Source: Candidatus Sivonenia alaskensis PMM_0068
GTDB taxonomy: Bacteria > Cyanobacteriota > Cyanobacteriia > Gloeobacterales > PMM-0068
Direction: 5' to 3'
Length of the DNA stretch: 7,063 bases
Assembly (NCBI GenBank): GCA_949127685.1
Contig: CASBPW010000334.1
Coordinates: 1-7,063 of the forward strand
The notes beneath the pieces were generated by a model, which did not search any database, was not told where the DNA came from, and saw only the letters and a list, made by a program, of their open reading frames with translations. The translations under genes were made by a program, and so were the position numbers. This document shows positions 1 to 6,697 of the stretch, one piece after another (position 1 is the first letter of the stretch; the number at the start of each line of letters is the position of its first letter).

Positions 1-1919
1 AAGAAGCTTTAGCTCTTCTTGCTGAAGCGAAAGAGAAACTCAAACGATATGATTCCTGCCAATCTCAAGCAGCACCCCGAATTCGCGAGCGGCAGCCTAT
101 TGAGCAAAAAATCTATGCAGAACAAACCAAGCTGGAAACACAAGCGAGTCATCTTCGCTATGAAGGGCAGAAAATTCAAGGAGAGCTTTCCAAGCTCAGT
201 TTCTACCAACGTCAACTGGAAAAGGTAACGGAAAATATTACCATTCTGCAAAAGAGGCAAGTATATTTACAGCGAGTCTTGGATAAAGGTCAAGACAGAA
301 AACTTTTCAAAGAACAATTGGAACTGCAAAGAAGTCATTGTGAGACTCAGTTAAGAAAATTAGGAGATAAGCGAAATCTACTTTTGGAACCCGATGCACA
401 ATGTCCTCTATGCAAACAAGAACTGCGTGAAGATCATTTGCTTCTTATTCAAGAAAGTCATGCGCAAGAAGAACAAGAACTCAATGATACTCTGCTTGTT
501 TTGACAGATCAGCTCAGTGTCGTGAATCATGAGATTCGAGTTTTACGAGAAGAGTATGGCCTGGTCAAAAAAGAATTGGAGACTTTGGAGACTTCTCTAC
601 AGCAGAAAGGCACACTGGAGCAGCAGCTTCAAGCACTAGAGCAGCGGAACCAACAGGCTAAAGAACTAAAAATTCAGGAGAAGAATATTCTTATTCAGTT
701 AGAGCGACAAGATTTTGCCCACGAATTAAGAACTCATTTAGTTCACATTGATGAAGAACTTCAACAACTTAACTATGACGAGAAAGACCATGCACTTGCC
801 CGTGATCAAGTAGAACGTTGGCGATGGGCTGATATTAAAGTATCCGAGCTAAATACGGCTCAAAAACAAATAGAGCGGATTGAGGCAGAACTTCCCGCTA
901 GCCAGGAAAAATTAGCACGGTTAGAAGCCCAACTAGCCACGAGAACCTATGCTGAAGAAGACCAACAAAAATGGCAACGATTGAATAACCAACTCACAGA
1001 ACTTGGCTATAACCAAACCTACCATCGCCAAATTCGACAAGAACTCCAAGAAGAACAGCACTGGTTGCTCAAGCAACAAGCTTTGGCACAAAGCAAAGCA
1101 GAATTCCCAAAAGACAGAGAACTTTTACTCCAGTTCGAAGATGGAGTCCTACGCTATAAACAAGAACGAGAAGCCCTAGAGACTCAACAGAAGGACCTCG
1201 CAGAACATCTTGCTCACTTTGCTGACCCTACCGAAGAATTAGTAACTCTTGAACAGGAGCTTAGACTACATCGAGAGTCCCAAGAACAATGGATTGCCGA
1301 GCGAGGAGCCCTAGAGCAATCACTCAAGACCTTAGATGATTTAGCTAACAAAATCGCGGAGAAAAAAGCTCGCCTAAAAGATGACCAACATCAGCAGCGC
1401 GTATACCGTGAGTTGGCCAAGGCCTTCGGCAAAGATGGAATTCAAGCGCTCATTATTGAAAATGTATTGCCCGAATTAGAAGAAGAAACCAACCGACTTC
1501 TATCCCGCCTGACAGACAGTCAGCTCCACGTACAATTTGTCACCCAGAAAGCGGCTAAAACATTGAAGAAAATGATCGATACCTTGGATATCTTGATCGC
1601 CGATGCCCGTGGGACCCGTCCCTATGAAACCTATTCAGGTGGAGAAGCTTTTCGGGTCAACTTTGCCATTCGTTTAGCCCTTTCTCGTCTACTTGCCCGC
1701 AGAGCAGGAGCAGCGCTCCAGACCTTAATTATTGATGAGGGATTTGGGACCCAAGATAGTGAAGGACGAGAACGTTTAGTCAGTGCTATAAATACAGTAG
1801 CGAGAGACTTTGCCTGTATTTTGGTGATTACTCATATTTCTGACTTGAAAGAGGCATTTCAGTCCAGAATTGAAGTTCTTAAAACAGACGAAGGTTCTCA
1901 ATTGAGTGTGATACTATAA
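1..1919 (+). CDS. sbcC: SbcC/Rad50-like SMC nuclease ATPase subunit, 5' end outside window
   Basis: Large subunit of the SbcCD (Mre11-Rad50 type) complex, which with the SbcD nuclease opens hairpins and processes DNA ends in the cytoplasm. The reading frame is open from base 3 to the TAA at 1917-1919, giving 638 visible residues. The TTG at 279 is an internal codon, not a start. Counting from base 3, the order is: coiled coil; zinc-hook CPLC (Cys134 and Cys137, codons 402-404 and 411-413); the long returning coiled coil rich in Glu, Gln and Leu; a conserved [13 protein letters not shown] stretch near residue 474; the ABC signature SGGE at about 545-548 (1635-1646); Walker B LIIDEG around Asp578 (1734); the D-loop; and the H-loop His611 (1833). 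The N-terminal Walker A lobe, probably about 350-400 residues, lies off the left edge. The partner sbcD is not in view. The SMC/Rad50 class is certain; the hook plus ABC arrangement favours SbcC over RecN or chromosomal SMC. The gene is notably AT-rich compared with its right-hand neighbours. Confidence 0.93.
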   Translation, partial: EALALLAEAKEKLKRYDSCQSQAAPRIRERQPIEQKIYAEQTKLETQASHLRYEGQKIQGELSKLSFYQRQLEKVTENITILQKRQVYLQRVLDKGQDRKLFKEQLELQRSHCETQLRKLGDKRNLLLEPDAQCPLCKQELREDHLLLIQESHAQEEQELNDTLLVLTDQLSVVNHEIRVLREEYGLVKKELETLETSLQQKGTLEQQLQALEQRNQQAKELKIQEKNILIQLERQDFAHELRTHLVHIDEELQQLNYDEKDHALARDQVERWRWADIKVSELNTAQKQIERIEAELPASQEKLARLEAQLATRTYAEEDQQKWQRLNNQLTELGYNQTYHRQIRQELQEEQHWLLKQQALAQSKAEFPKDRELLLQFEDGVLRYKQEREALETQQKDLAEHLAHFADPTEELVTLEQELRLHRESQEQWIAERGALEQSLKTLDDLANKIAEKKARLKDDQHQQRVYRELAKAFGKDGIQALIIENVLPELEEETNRLLSRLTDSQLHVQFVTQKAAKTLKKMIDTLDILIADARGTRPYETYSGGEAFRVNFAIRLALSRLLARRAGAALQTLIIDEGFGTQDSEGRERLVSAINTVARDFACILVITHISDLKEAFQSRIEVLKTDEGSQLSVIL

Positions 1920-1953
1920 ATTCGTCTTAGTCTCTAGGCAGTCATGCAAGACC

Positions 1954-2361
1954 ATGTCAGATAACGCAAAAGACCGTCCCCTGTATGTGATCTCCGTAGC
2001 CGCAGAACTGGTTGGGATGCACCCCCAAACCCTCCGCCTATATGACCGCGAGGGTCTTGTTAGCCCTTATCATCAGCCGGGGCAAGGGAAGGGAAAAAGT
2101 GGCAGAGAACGCAAAACCCGTCTCTATTCCCAACACGATATTGAAAAACTGATTTATATCAAATACCTCACCCAAGAGATGAAAGTAAGTTTGGAAGGGG
2201 TCAAGGAAATTACCAAGCTCCAGCGCGAATTGGAAACACAACAGTTGGAATTAGACCAGCGCAAAAGAGAACTCGAGCAACAGAAAACCCGCATGCAAAT
2301 GGAAATTGCTCGTCTCAGGGGTCAAATTTCTACCTTAGAAGACCAGACAGGGCACATTTAA
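1954..2361 (+). CDS. MerR-family regulator, HspR-like
   Basis: Small DNA-binding protein of 135 residues. Residues 10-34 ([19 protein letters not shown] followed by [10 protein letters not shown]) match the N-terminal winged helix-turn-helix of HspR, the MerR-type repressor of dnaK/clpB heat-shock genes in actinobacteria. Residues 57-82 form the second DNA-binding subdomain, and residues 88-131 are a heptad-like, Lys/Glu/Gln-rich helix typical of MerR dimerisation. No ligand or metal-binding domain follows. The wing is longer than in classical HspR, with a Gly/Lys/Arg-rich insertion at about residues 43-55. The ATG is 34 bp after the sbcC stop, so cotranscription is possible; no good Shine-Dalgarno is visible. 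A short inverted repeat, GTCTT at 1924-1928 and AAGAC at 1948-1952, flanks the start, but it is too short to call an operator and does not match the actinobacterial HAIR element. No chaperone gene is in the window, so heat-shock control is inferred from similarity only. The stop overlaps that of the opposing kinase gene. Confidence 0.88.
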   Translation: MSDNAKDRPLYVISVAAELVGMHPQTLRLYDREGLVSPYHQPGQGKGKSGRERKTRLYSQHDIEKLIYIKYLTQEMKVSLEGVKEITKLQRELETQQLELDQRKRELEQQKTRMQMEIARLRGQISTLEDQTGHI

Positions 2362-3272
2362 CGCTGATTCCATCGTGCTAAATAAGAAGCATACAACCCA
2401 GGATCCTGCGGTGATGCACCGCGCATGCTACAAAGAGCAGCAGCAAAATCTAGCGCTCGGTTTAAGGTGCTCTCTAAGGACCAACCCCGATGTAGGCCCA
2501 GTAGTGTCACGGCACTAAAGGCATCTCCTGCCCCTACCGTATCTACCAATGCTTCGACCACTAAAGCCTTGCCCCGATATTTTTTTTCAGGAGTAAGTAA
2601 CCAGGCCCCTTCTTCACCCAAGGTAAGAGCGAGTAGTTCCCAGCCTGATTCCAAACATAGGGCGTGAGCCGTTGCTTCAACGTTACTTTTGGAAAGATCC
2701 GCTAGCTGCAATGGTCCAGCCATTGCAGCCAACTCATCCCCATTCATCTTGACCCAGCGGGCTCCTTGAAGGAGAGCACGGACTCTTTCTATTTCCCACC
2801 AAGGAGATCGGAGATTTAGGTCTACAAAGACAGAGGGAATCGTCTGCCGCAAGGCCTGTACAGCCACTTGAGATGCCCCTCGCCCTATCAGGGTGCCATG
2901 GTAAAGCAGAGAACAACGCTGGCCTTTGAGGATGGCTAAGGCCGCGTCTGAGTCCATAAAGTCATAGGCTTGGTTAGGCAAAATCGTAAATTGCGGTTGC
3001 CCTTCTTCCAACGCGACACGCACAACGCCTGTTGGGTGCGCAGGGTCTATTTGAATTCCAGCAGTATCCATTCCCCAGGTCTGCATGGTGCTGAGAATAT
3101 GTTCGCCACGAGAATCTTCTCCAACTCGGCTGAGCAATAAAGGAGAAAGTCCAAATCCCTTTAGATGCCACGCAACATTAAAGGGCGCTCCCCCTAAGAC
3201 CGCTACATTGCCAGGGAATAGATCAAACAGAACTTCCCCCAGAATCACCGGTCTTCCTAGCAATGGTTCCAT
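2358..3272 (-). CDS. PfkB-family carbohydrate kinase, probable fructokinase
   Basis: Cytoplasmic ribokinase-fold sugar kinase of 304 residues, which is full length for the family. It transfers phosphate from ATP to a sugar hydroxyl. Visible landmarks are the first PfkB signature [11 protein letters not shown] at residues 27-37, DLNLR at 151-155, the NXXE magnesium/phosphate motif NGDE at 177-180, the nucleotide-site strand TLGEEGAW at 217-224, and the second signature DTVGAGDAF at 244-252, with Asp250 as the expected catalytic base in the anion-hole loop. The start FGEVLFD-like sequence and [11 protein letters not shown] resemble the fructokinase-like kinases found with sucrose-synthesis genes in several bacteria, so fructose is the best guess; ribose, adenosine and other sugars cannot be excluded from sequence alone. 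The ATG at 3270-3272 is the first usable one, because an in-frame stop lies just upstream (minus-strand TAG at 3278-3276). No clear Shine-Dalgarno is seen. It is divergent from the CAP gene and convergent with the MerR gene, so it is probably monocistronic. Confidence 0.93.
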   Translation of the reverse strand: MEPLLGRPVILGEVLFDLFPGNVAVLGGAPFNVAWHLKGFGLSPLLLSRVGEDSRGEHILSTMQTWGMDTAGIQIDPAHPTGVVRVALEEGQPQFTILPNQAYDFMDSDAALAILKGQRCSLLYHGTLIGRGASQVAVQALRQTIPSVFVDLNLRSPWWEIERVRALLQGARWVKMNGDELAAMAGPLQLADLSKSNVEATAHALCLESGWELLALTLGEEGAWLLTPEKKYRGKALVVEALVDTVGAGDAFSAVTLLGLHRGWSLESTLNRALDFAAALCSMRGASPQDPGLYASYLARWNQR

Positions 3273-3367
3273 AAGCTATTCGTAAGGTTATCGATCCAAG
3301 ATTTCAAGGGTATTTAGTAAAAGAAATTCCCCTAATTATGCATGGGATTCATCCACTGGCTGTTTCC

Positions 3368-3393
3368 GCGCACAAAAGTATCACTTTTGGCGC
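3368..3393. repeat. Bulged inverted repeat (hairpin)
   Basis: GCGC at 3368-3371, one bulged A, then CAAAAGT at 3373-3379 pairs with ACTTTTG at 3383-3389 and GCGC at 3390-3393 around a 3-base ATC loop, giving 11 base pairs. A short TTTT follows at 3398-3401, so on the plus strand it could act as a weak terminator, but no rightward gene ends here. A regulatory palindrome or the end of a decayed small mobile element are alternatives. The structure is directly visible; its role is not known. Confidence 0.55.
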
Positions 3394-3431
3394 CTAATTT
3401 TGGTCGAGACCGCTTTATTAAGTGTGCGTAG

Positions 3432-3466
3432 TGTACCCAACTGTCCAGCCATTGTACCCAACTGTC
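3432..3466. repeat. Two 14-bp direct repeats, 21-bp period
   Basis: TGTACCCAACTGTC occurs exactly at 3432-3445 and again at 3453-3466, a spacing of 21 bp or two helical turns. A third, inverted and imperfect copy of the core (AGTTGGG) is at 3491-3497. A 14-base identity at such short distance is unlikely by chance in 7 kb. Equal helical phasing suggests a protein binding adjacent sites on one face of DNA: either an activator or repressor of a flanking gene, or a TnsB/IstA-type transposase, whose ends start with TG and carry spaced repeats. No transposase gene is nearby, so the second option would mean a remnant end. Confidence 0.6.
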
Positions 3467-3668
3467 TATAAAGCTTCTATGAGGTGAACAAGTTGGGGTT
3501 GTTATCCGGGCATTCTTGCTGTAGCGAAGGTAAAAAACTGATGCGACTCCTCTCTATGATTCTTTTCTATCAATGCTGTCAACCATGTTGATGGTTTGGT
3601 GTTGGCGAGATCTCCCGAGGGTTTTCTGAAGAGTTTCTATCGCATTTAGATGAACTCATGCGCTCGGT

Positions 3669-3674
3669 GAGGAG
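3669..3674 (+). promoter_or_regulatory. Shine-Dalgarno GAGGAG for the CAP gene
   Basis: GAGGAG ends 8 bases before the ATG at 3683. This decides the start: an upstream in-frame GTG at 3674 overlaps the Shine-Dalgarno and would leave no room for ribosome spacing. Confidence 0.7.
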
Positions 3675-3682
3675 TGAACAAG

Positions 3683-4339
3683 ATGTCCTGGTTAAAAGCA
3701 GGCAATTTTTTAAACTGCTTACAGCTGTTTGGCTGTGCAACCCTCCTCGGACAAGTGCTTCTTGCGATGCCTGCCCAAGCAGAAGAATGTGCAGACACCG
3801 GCTACGAAGCTATTCAAGCCTATACCTATCTCAATCGTTTCCGGTCTGAGCCTAAGACCTATGCAAAAAGAATTGGCCTTAATTTGGAATACACTAGCCC
3901 AGCCCCTCAACTTCGCTGGAACGGTCAATTGGCTACGATTGCCCGTCAAGTAGCCGAACGTATGGCGCAAGGGAACTACTTTGCCCATCGCGACCTAGAC
4001 GGACGGGGACCCAATCAAAGGGTTGCCTCTGCAGGATATAACCTACCTTCCGATTATCCTCGCAATTCAGAGGCCAATAATCTTGAATCCCTCGCTGCTG
4101 GGGCTCCCAACGGAATCGAAGCCATCAATCAATTAGTGTTAGATATAGATGTATCTCCCCCTTCCCATCGAGTCCATATGCTGGCCCTTGACCCCTTTTA
4201 TCAGGAGCATTCTGAAGTTGGGATTGGGGTGGCCTGTGTTCCCGAGAGTACCTACAAGTACTACTATGTAGTGCTCACTGCGCCCAAGGCTTTAGACCGT
4301 AGGGTTGCTGGAGCGACTGATGAGAGCGCATACCGTTAA
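3683..4339 (+). CDS. Secreted CAP (SCP/PR-1-like) domain protein
   Basis: Exported protein of 218 residues with a single CAP domain. Residues 1-33 are a Sec signal peptide: Lys5, a hydrophobic core through about residue 29, and the cleavage motif AQA before Glu34. The CAP fold is indicated by the helix rich in Tyr, Leu and Asn (about 41-63, the LNRFR-type N-terminal helix), NYFAHRDLDGRGPNQRV at about 98-113 with His102, NNLESLAAG at about 132-140 with Glu135, and SHRVHML at 161-167 with His162, followed by GIGVAC. His102, Glu135 and His162 fit positions of the conserved CAP cavity. The mature part has only two cysteines, Cys36 and Cys185, which could form one disulfide joining the two ends of the domain. 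Bacterial CAP proteins are extracellular or periplasmic, with lipid-binding, protease-like or adhesion roles suggested in different cases; the activity here is unknown. The ATG at 3683 is preferred over the GTG at 3674 because of the GAGGAG. The next gene, also exported, begins 95 bp downstream on the same strand. Confidence 0.88.
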   Translation: MSWLKAGNFLNCLQLFGCATLLGQVLLAMPAQAEECADTGYEAIQAYTYLNRFRSEPKTYAKRIGLNLEYTSPAPQLRWNGQLATIARQVAERMAQGNYFAHRDLDGRGPNQRVASAGYNLPSDYPRNSEANNLESLAAGAPNGIEAINQLVLDIDVSPPSHRVHMLALDPFYQEHSEVGIGVACVPESTYKYYYVVLTAPKALDRRVAGATDESAYR

Positions 4340-4434
4340 AACACGTCTGGATGCAGCGGATTTTAGAACCAGTAGTGCAGTGAGTCGAGTATGGATTCAA
4401 GCAAACGTCCTAATATTAAGGCTTAACGCACGGG

Positions 4435-5283
4435 ATGAAAGCAATGCAAAAGGAGCGTTTCCGCTTGATTCAGGCCTTGCCTGGCTGGATCTGGAGTTTT
4501 CTCCTCTTGGCACCGTTCATGTTGCCTATTCCGACTCTGGCGCAAGCTACTCTTGGGAAACCGATCTGGAAGGGGAACAGTGCAGGCTATCAGGTGCAGT
4601 GGACTACAGCAGACCTGGTTGCCTTGCCCCCGGCAGGTGGCAAACCCCTTTTTTCAGCGCGAGCGATGGCCCTGAAAGACTTTGCGGAGGTAGATCCCCA
4701 AGGCAAGAGCGGCTGTGAGCAGAGTCGCGAGTTGAGTATGCTCTCTCTGGTGGGGACCATCGTCAGTTATCAACAAGCGGACGACCTCTCTTGTCCAGGA
4801 ACCGCTCACCCTGCTGCGCAGACCCGCTATCAGACCCTGAACCTAGCCCGTCCAGCTCAGCCCCCTCTCCTCACCGACCTGTTCTCCGAAGCCAGTGTCC
4901 TCAAGTCTCTCTTGGCGGAACCGACGATTCGGGCTGCGTTGCGAGACCTTAAGCCCGCCAAGCTGCCGAGCACAACCCGGCAGCTTGTAGCGTTACTCAC
5001 CCAGTGGAGCGGCGCCTGCGACTATAGCTTCTCCAAGGATCTGCTCTCTCGCTTTGCCTTTCATCACCTGGAGGGGGGGAATGTGGCCATGCGCATTGGC
5101 CTCTCCCACGGCTGCGAGGCGATGCGAGGCAAATTGTACCCTCTGGGAATTCTCTTACCGATACCCAAGGCGATGCGACTCCCCTTAATGAAGGCTCAAT
5201 CCCGTCAGGCAGGATTTCTGATGAAAGACCAGCGGCGTATCGCCCAAAAGAAGGTGACTATCATTGCGGTCACCCCTAAATAA
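4435..5283 (+). CDS. Exported protein of unknown function, four cysteines
   Basis: Protein of 282 residues that I cannot assign to a named function. It begins with a long Sec-type signal peptide: basic Lys/Arg residues at 2-10, a hydrophobic core at about 18-35, and cleavage expected after the AQA at 36-38. The mature chain has exactly four cysteines (94, 120, 195, 227), compatible with two disulfides in the periplasm or outside the cell. The patterns LSLVGTIVSYQQ (103-114), QTLNLARP (133-140), LLTDLF (145-150) and the C-terminal VAMRIGLSHGCE (217-228) with LGILLPIP (237-244) loosely recall DUF3298/RsiV-like periplasmic domains, where a beta-sheet core precedes a Leu-Thr-Asp-Leu-Phe segment; this is a recollection of pattern, not a search result. 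There is a second in-frame ATG at 4444, and neither start has a strong Shine-Dalgarno. Three 60-base rows checked by eye (4621, 4801, 4921) are 65-67% GC, well above sbcC. It may be cotranscribed with the CAP gene 95 bp upstream. Confidence 0.8.
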   Translation: MKAMQKERFRLIQALPGWIWSFLLLAPFMLPIPTLAQATLGKPIWKGNSAGYQVQWTTADLVALPPAGGKPLFSARAMALKDFAEVDPQGKSGCEQSRELSMLSLVGTIVSYQQADDLSCPGTAHPAAQTRYQTLNLARPAQPPLLTDLFSEASVLKSLLAEPTIRAALRDLKPAKLPSTTRQLVALLTQWSGACDYSFSKDLLSRFAFHHLEGGNVAMRIGLSHGCEAMRGKLYPLGILLPIPKAMRLPLMKAQSRQAGFLMKDQRRIAQKKVTIIAVTPK

Positions 5284-5424
5284 TCATCCCGTGGGCAAGA
5301 TGGCCTAATACTGAAACACCAGGCAGCGGATCTCCATTCATGCTGTACGAAGATATAGTTTATTTTTGTGAAAATATTAGTGACGGTTCGGCTATGTGGC
5401 ACTAGCATTAACGTTGGCATAGCT

Positions 5425-5428
5425 GAGG
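5425..5428 (+). promoter_or_regulatory. Shine-Dalgarno GAGG for the GH19 gene
   Basis: GAGG lies 7 bases before the ATG at 5436 but only 1 base before the ATG at 5430, so translation most likely begins at 5436, two codons after the longest possible start. Confidence 0.55.
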
Positions 5429-5435
5429 CATGTTC

Positions 5436-6446
5436 ATGGCATTCGATCTGCTGAAGGCTCGCTTTGAGGCGGTGGCACTTGCAAAATCTCAGGTGGCTGG
5501 ACTTCAAAATTTAGAAGCCGAAAAACCTGTTGATACAGACTTTCAAATTGATCGGTTTATTCGAGAATGGCGCGAACTCCCCGCACGACCTGAGGGGGCA
5601 CTACCCTTTATAGGTTTAGGGCTGGGGCGGGTGATGACGGTCGCTCCAGATGCCGTGGATGACGATGAAACCGAGACCTTTGAGTTTGACATTGTCAAAG
5701 CGCGGGCACAAGCGCTTGCTTTGGTGCAGGCCAAGTTGGAATGGCTAGAGGACCAGAACTCCCAATCGCCACTCCCGGACGACTACGAACTCGATACCAC
5801 CATCCGCCAACTGCGCAACCTCCCCCCTCGCCCTGAGAGCGACCCCCCGTACCGAGGATTGGGTTTTGGGAAGGTTTCCGTTGAAATACTGCTCACGATC
5901 CAACAGTTACGTCATGTCATGCCACAGGCGAAGAGTGCCCAGGCTTTTCTAGACCCTTTGAACGATTGCATGCAGAACTACCAAATCAATACCCCCTTGC
6001 GCAAAGCGGCTTTCCTGGCGCAACTGGCCCATGAGTCCGGTCAGCTAATCTTTACCCGCGAAATCTGGGGACCTACGGCCCAACAGCGAAAGTATGAACC
6101 GGGAACACGCCTAGCTACGATGTTGGGAAATACTAAACCAGGAGATGGTTCTCTATATCGGGGGCGCGGGCTTATTCAACTAACCGGCAGGGCCAACTAC
6201 CGCTCCTATACTAAGGCCGTAAAACAGCGTGACCCCAAAGCTCCTGATTTCGAAGCCACTCCCAATGATGTGGCGGCTCCACAATGGGCAACGGACTGCG
6301 CAGGCTGGTTTTGGAGTACACGCAAGTTGAATCCCCTCGCGGATGCGAAGGAATTTAAAATCATAACCAAGCGCATCAACGGCGGCTTCAATGGCTTAGA
6401 AGACCGAATGAAGTTCTATCAGCGTGCCCTTGACACATTTCTATAA
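5436..6446 (+). CDS. GH19 chitinase/endolysin-like enzyme with duplicated N-terminal module
   Basis: Protein of 336 residues, counted from the ATG at 5436. The C-terminal half (about 147-336) is a glycoside hydrolase family 19 domain, which cleaves beta-1,4 links in chitin or, in bacterial and phage lysin-like members, peptidoglycan. Visible motifs are FLAQLAHESGQ with the putative catalytic acid Glu200, KYEPGTRL with Glu221 as the likely second carboxylate, GDGSLYRGRGLIQLTGRANY ending near 255, and the C-terminal RINGGFNG (about 313-320). The short form, lacking plant-type loops, matches bacterial lysozyme-like members. The N-terminal half holds two 64-residue copies (3-66 and 84-147) of a module I do not recognise, joined by an acidic linker containing DDDETET. 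No signal peptide or membrane segment is present, so export would need lysis, holin or another route, or the substrate is internal. Spacing of 152 bp from the previous gene suggests its own promoter; TATAGT at 5354-5359 is a weak -10-like candidate without a good -35. A hairpin follows the stop. Confidence 0.88.
   Translation: MAFDLLKARFEAVALAKSQVAGLQNLEAEKPVDTDFQIDRFIREWRELPARPEGALPFIGLGLGRVMTVAPDAVDDDETETFEFDIVKARAQALALVQAKLEWLEDQNSQSPLPDDYELDTTIRQLRNLPPRPESDPPYRGLGFGKVSVEILLTIQQLRHVMPQAKSAQAFLDPLNDCMQNYQINTPLRKAAFLAQLAHESGQLIFTREIWGPTAQQRKYEPGTRLATMLGNTKPGDGSLYRGRGLIQLTGRANYRSYTKAVKQRDPKAPDFEATPNDVAAPQWATDCAGWFWSTRKLNPLADAKEFKIITKRINGGFNGLEDRMKFYQRALDTFL
5442..5876 (+). repeat. Tandem 64-residue protein repeats within the GH19 gene
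   Basis: Copy 1 is encoded by 5442-5633 and copy 2 by 5685-5876, separated by 17 residues. They align over 64 residues without a gap, with 26 identities counted by hand (about 41%). Shared positions include FD..KAR..A at the start, then a helix with A-L, then D...D..I, R..R.LP.RPE in the middle and P..GLG.G.V at the end. Each copy reads as an alpha-helix, a second short helix and a proline/glycine-rich closing segment, which is the layout of a small binding module. At the DNA level they have diverged, so the duplication is old. Confidence 0.85.
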
Positions 6447-6457
6447 CTTCTTCGTGC

Positions 6458-6492
6458 CCTCCCTATCCACCGAGCAAGCAGGGTAGGGGAGG
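6458..6492 (+). terminator. Possible transcription terminator hairpin
   Basis: CCTCCCTATCC at 6458-6468 pairs with GGGTAGGGGAGG at 6481-6492, with one bulged G and one G-T pair, around a 12-base loop. It starts 12 bases after the GH19 stop, which is where a terminator belongs. The following bases (TTGTCAAAAATC) lack a real U-run, so intrinsic termination would be weak; an mRNA-stabilising 3' hairpin is equally possible. Confidence 0.45.
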
Positions 6493-6505
6493 TTGTCAAA
6501 AATCT

Positions 6506-6658
6506 ATGGTTGAGCGAGTAGAGGTGACAGAAGGTACGGAGAAATCTGCCAAGCGGCCTCCTAAGTCGAATAATCGCTCCTCCTCATTACCATTTCCTGA
6601 AGACGCTAAAAGCCTTGTAGGGCAGTTCAAACAGCTGTCCAGAGGATTGTTAGAATAG
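6506..6658 (+). CDS. Possible 50-residue small protein
   Basis: A short frame, ATG to TAG, encoding 50 residues that begin MVERVEVTEGTEKSAK and end in QFKQLSRGLLE. The first two thirds are hydrophilic, with Lys, Arg, Ser and Pro and a run of serines; the last 15 residues could form an amphipathic helix. I do not recognise it. GGGGAGG at 6486-6492 could serve as Shine-Dalgarno but is 13 bases from the ATG, which is long, and it is also part of the hairpin. It precedes the Uma2 fragment by 39 bp. It could be a genuine small gene, the remnant of a longer one, or chance. Confidence 0.35.
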   Translation: MVERVEVTEGTEKSAKRPPKSNNRSSSLPFPEDAKSLVGQFKQLSRGLLE

Positions 6659-6697
6659 AGTATAGAACTCGCCTTATTTTTTTGCCGGTGATTCGGA

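Larger units (their letters stand above)
3273..3682. other. 410-bp divergent intergenic region
   Basis: This spacer separates the kinase start (leftward) from the CAP gene start (rightward) and must hold both promoters. I see no convincing gene in it. It contains several compact symmetric elements: a bulged hairpin at 3368-3393, the palindrome GGTC-GA-GACC at 3402-3411, two 14-bp direct repeats at 3432-3466 with an inverted AGTTGGG half copy at 3491-3497, and AACCAT-GTTG-ATGGTT at 3581-3596. No -35/-10 pair close to consensus stands out on either strand; TATGAT at 3555-3560 is an isolated -10-like hexamer without a partner. Confidence 0.6.

Noticed and set aside
1322..1328. ACTCAAG, half of the actinobacterial HspR (HAIR) operator
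   Set aside because: The other half is absent at the required 7-base spacing and the site is inside sbcC.
279..1919. SbcC start at the TTG at 279
   Set aside because: The same frame is open back to base 3 and encodes coiled coil typical of the family, and the Walker A lobe must lie further upstream. The TTG is an internal Leu codon.
2408..2422. Short hairpin GCGGTG-ATG-CACCGC near the 3' end of the kinase gene
   Set aside because: It lies inside coding sequence with no T-run following on either strand, so it is not supported as a terminator.
3592..3849. Open frame leading into the CAP gene region, reading GFSEEFLSHLDELMRSV and on
   Set aside because: It has no plausible start before 3658, runs out of phase through the CAP coding region, and has no recognisable family.
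4305..4718. 137-residue plus-strand frame overlapping the CAP gene end and the secreted gene
   Set aside because: It overlaps two better genes in another frame and shows no domain pattern. The frame used for the secreted gene has a signal peptide and paired cysteines.
3540..5182. 11-base match GATGCGACTCC at 3540-3550 and 5172-5182
   Set aside because: Several 11-base matches are expected by chance in 7 kb, and the flanks do not extend the match.
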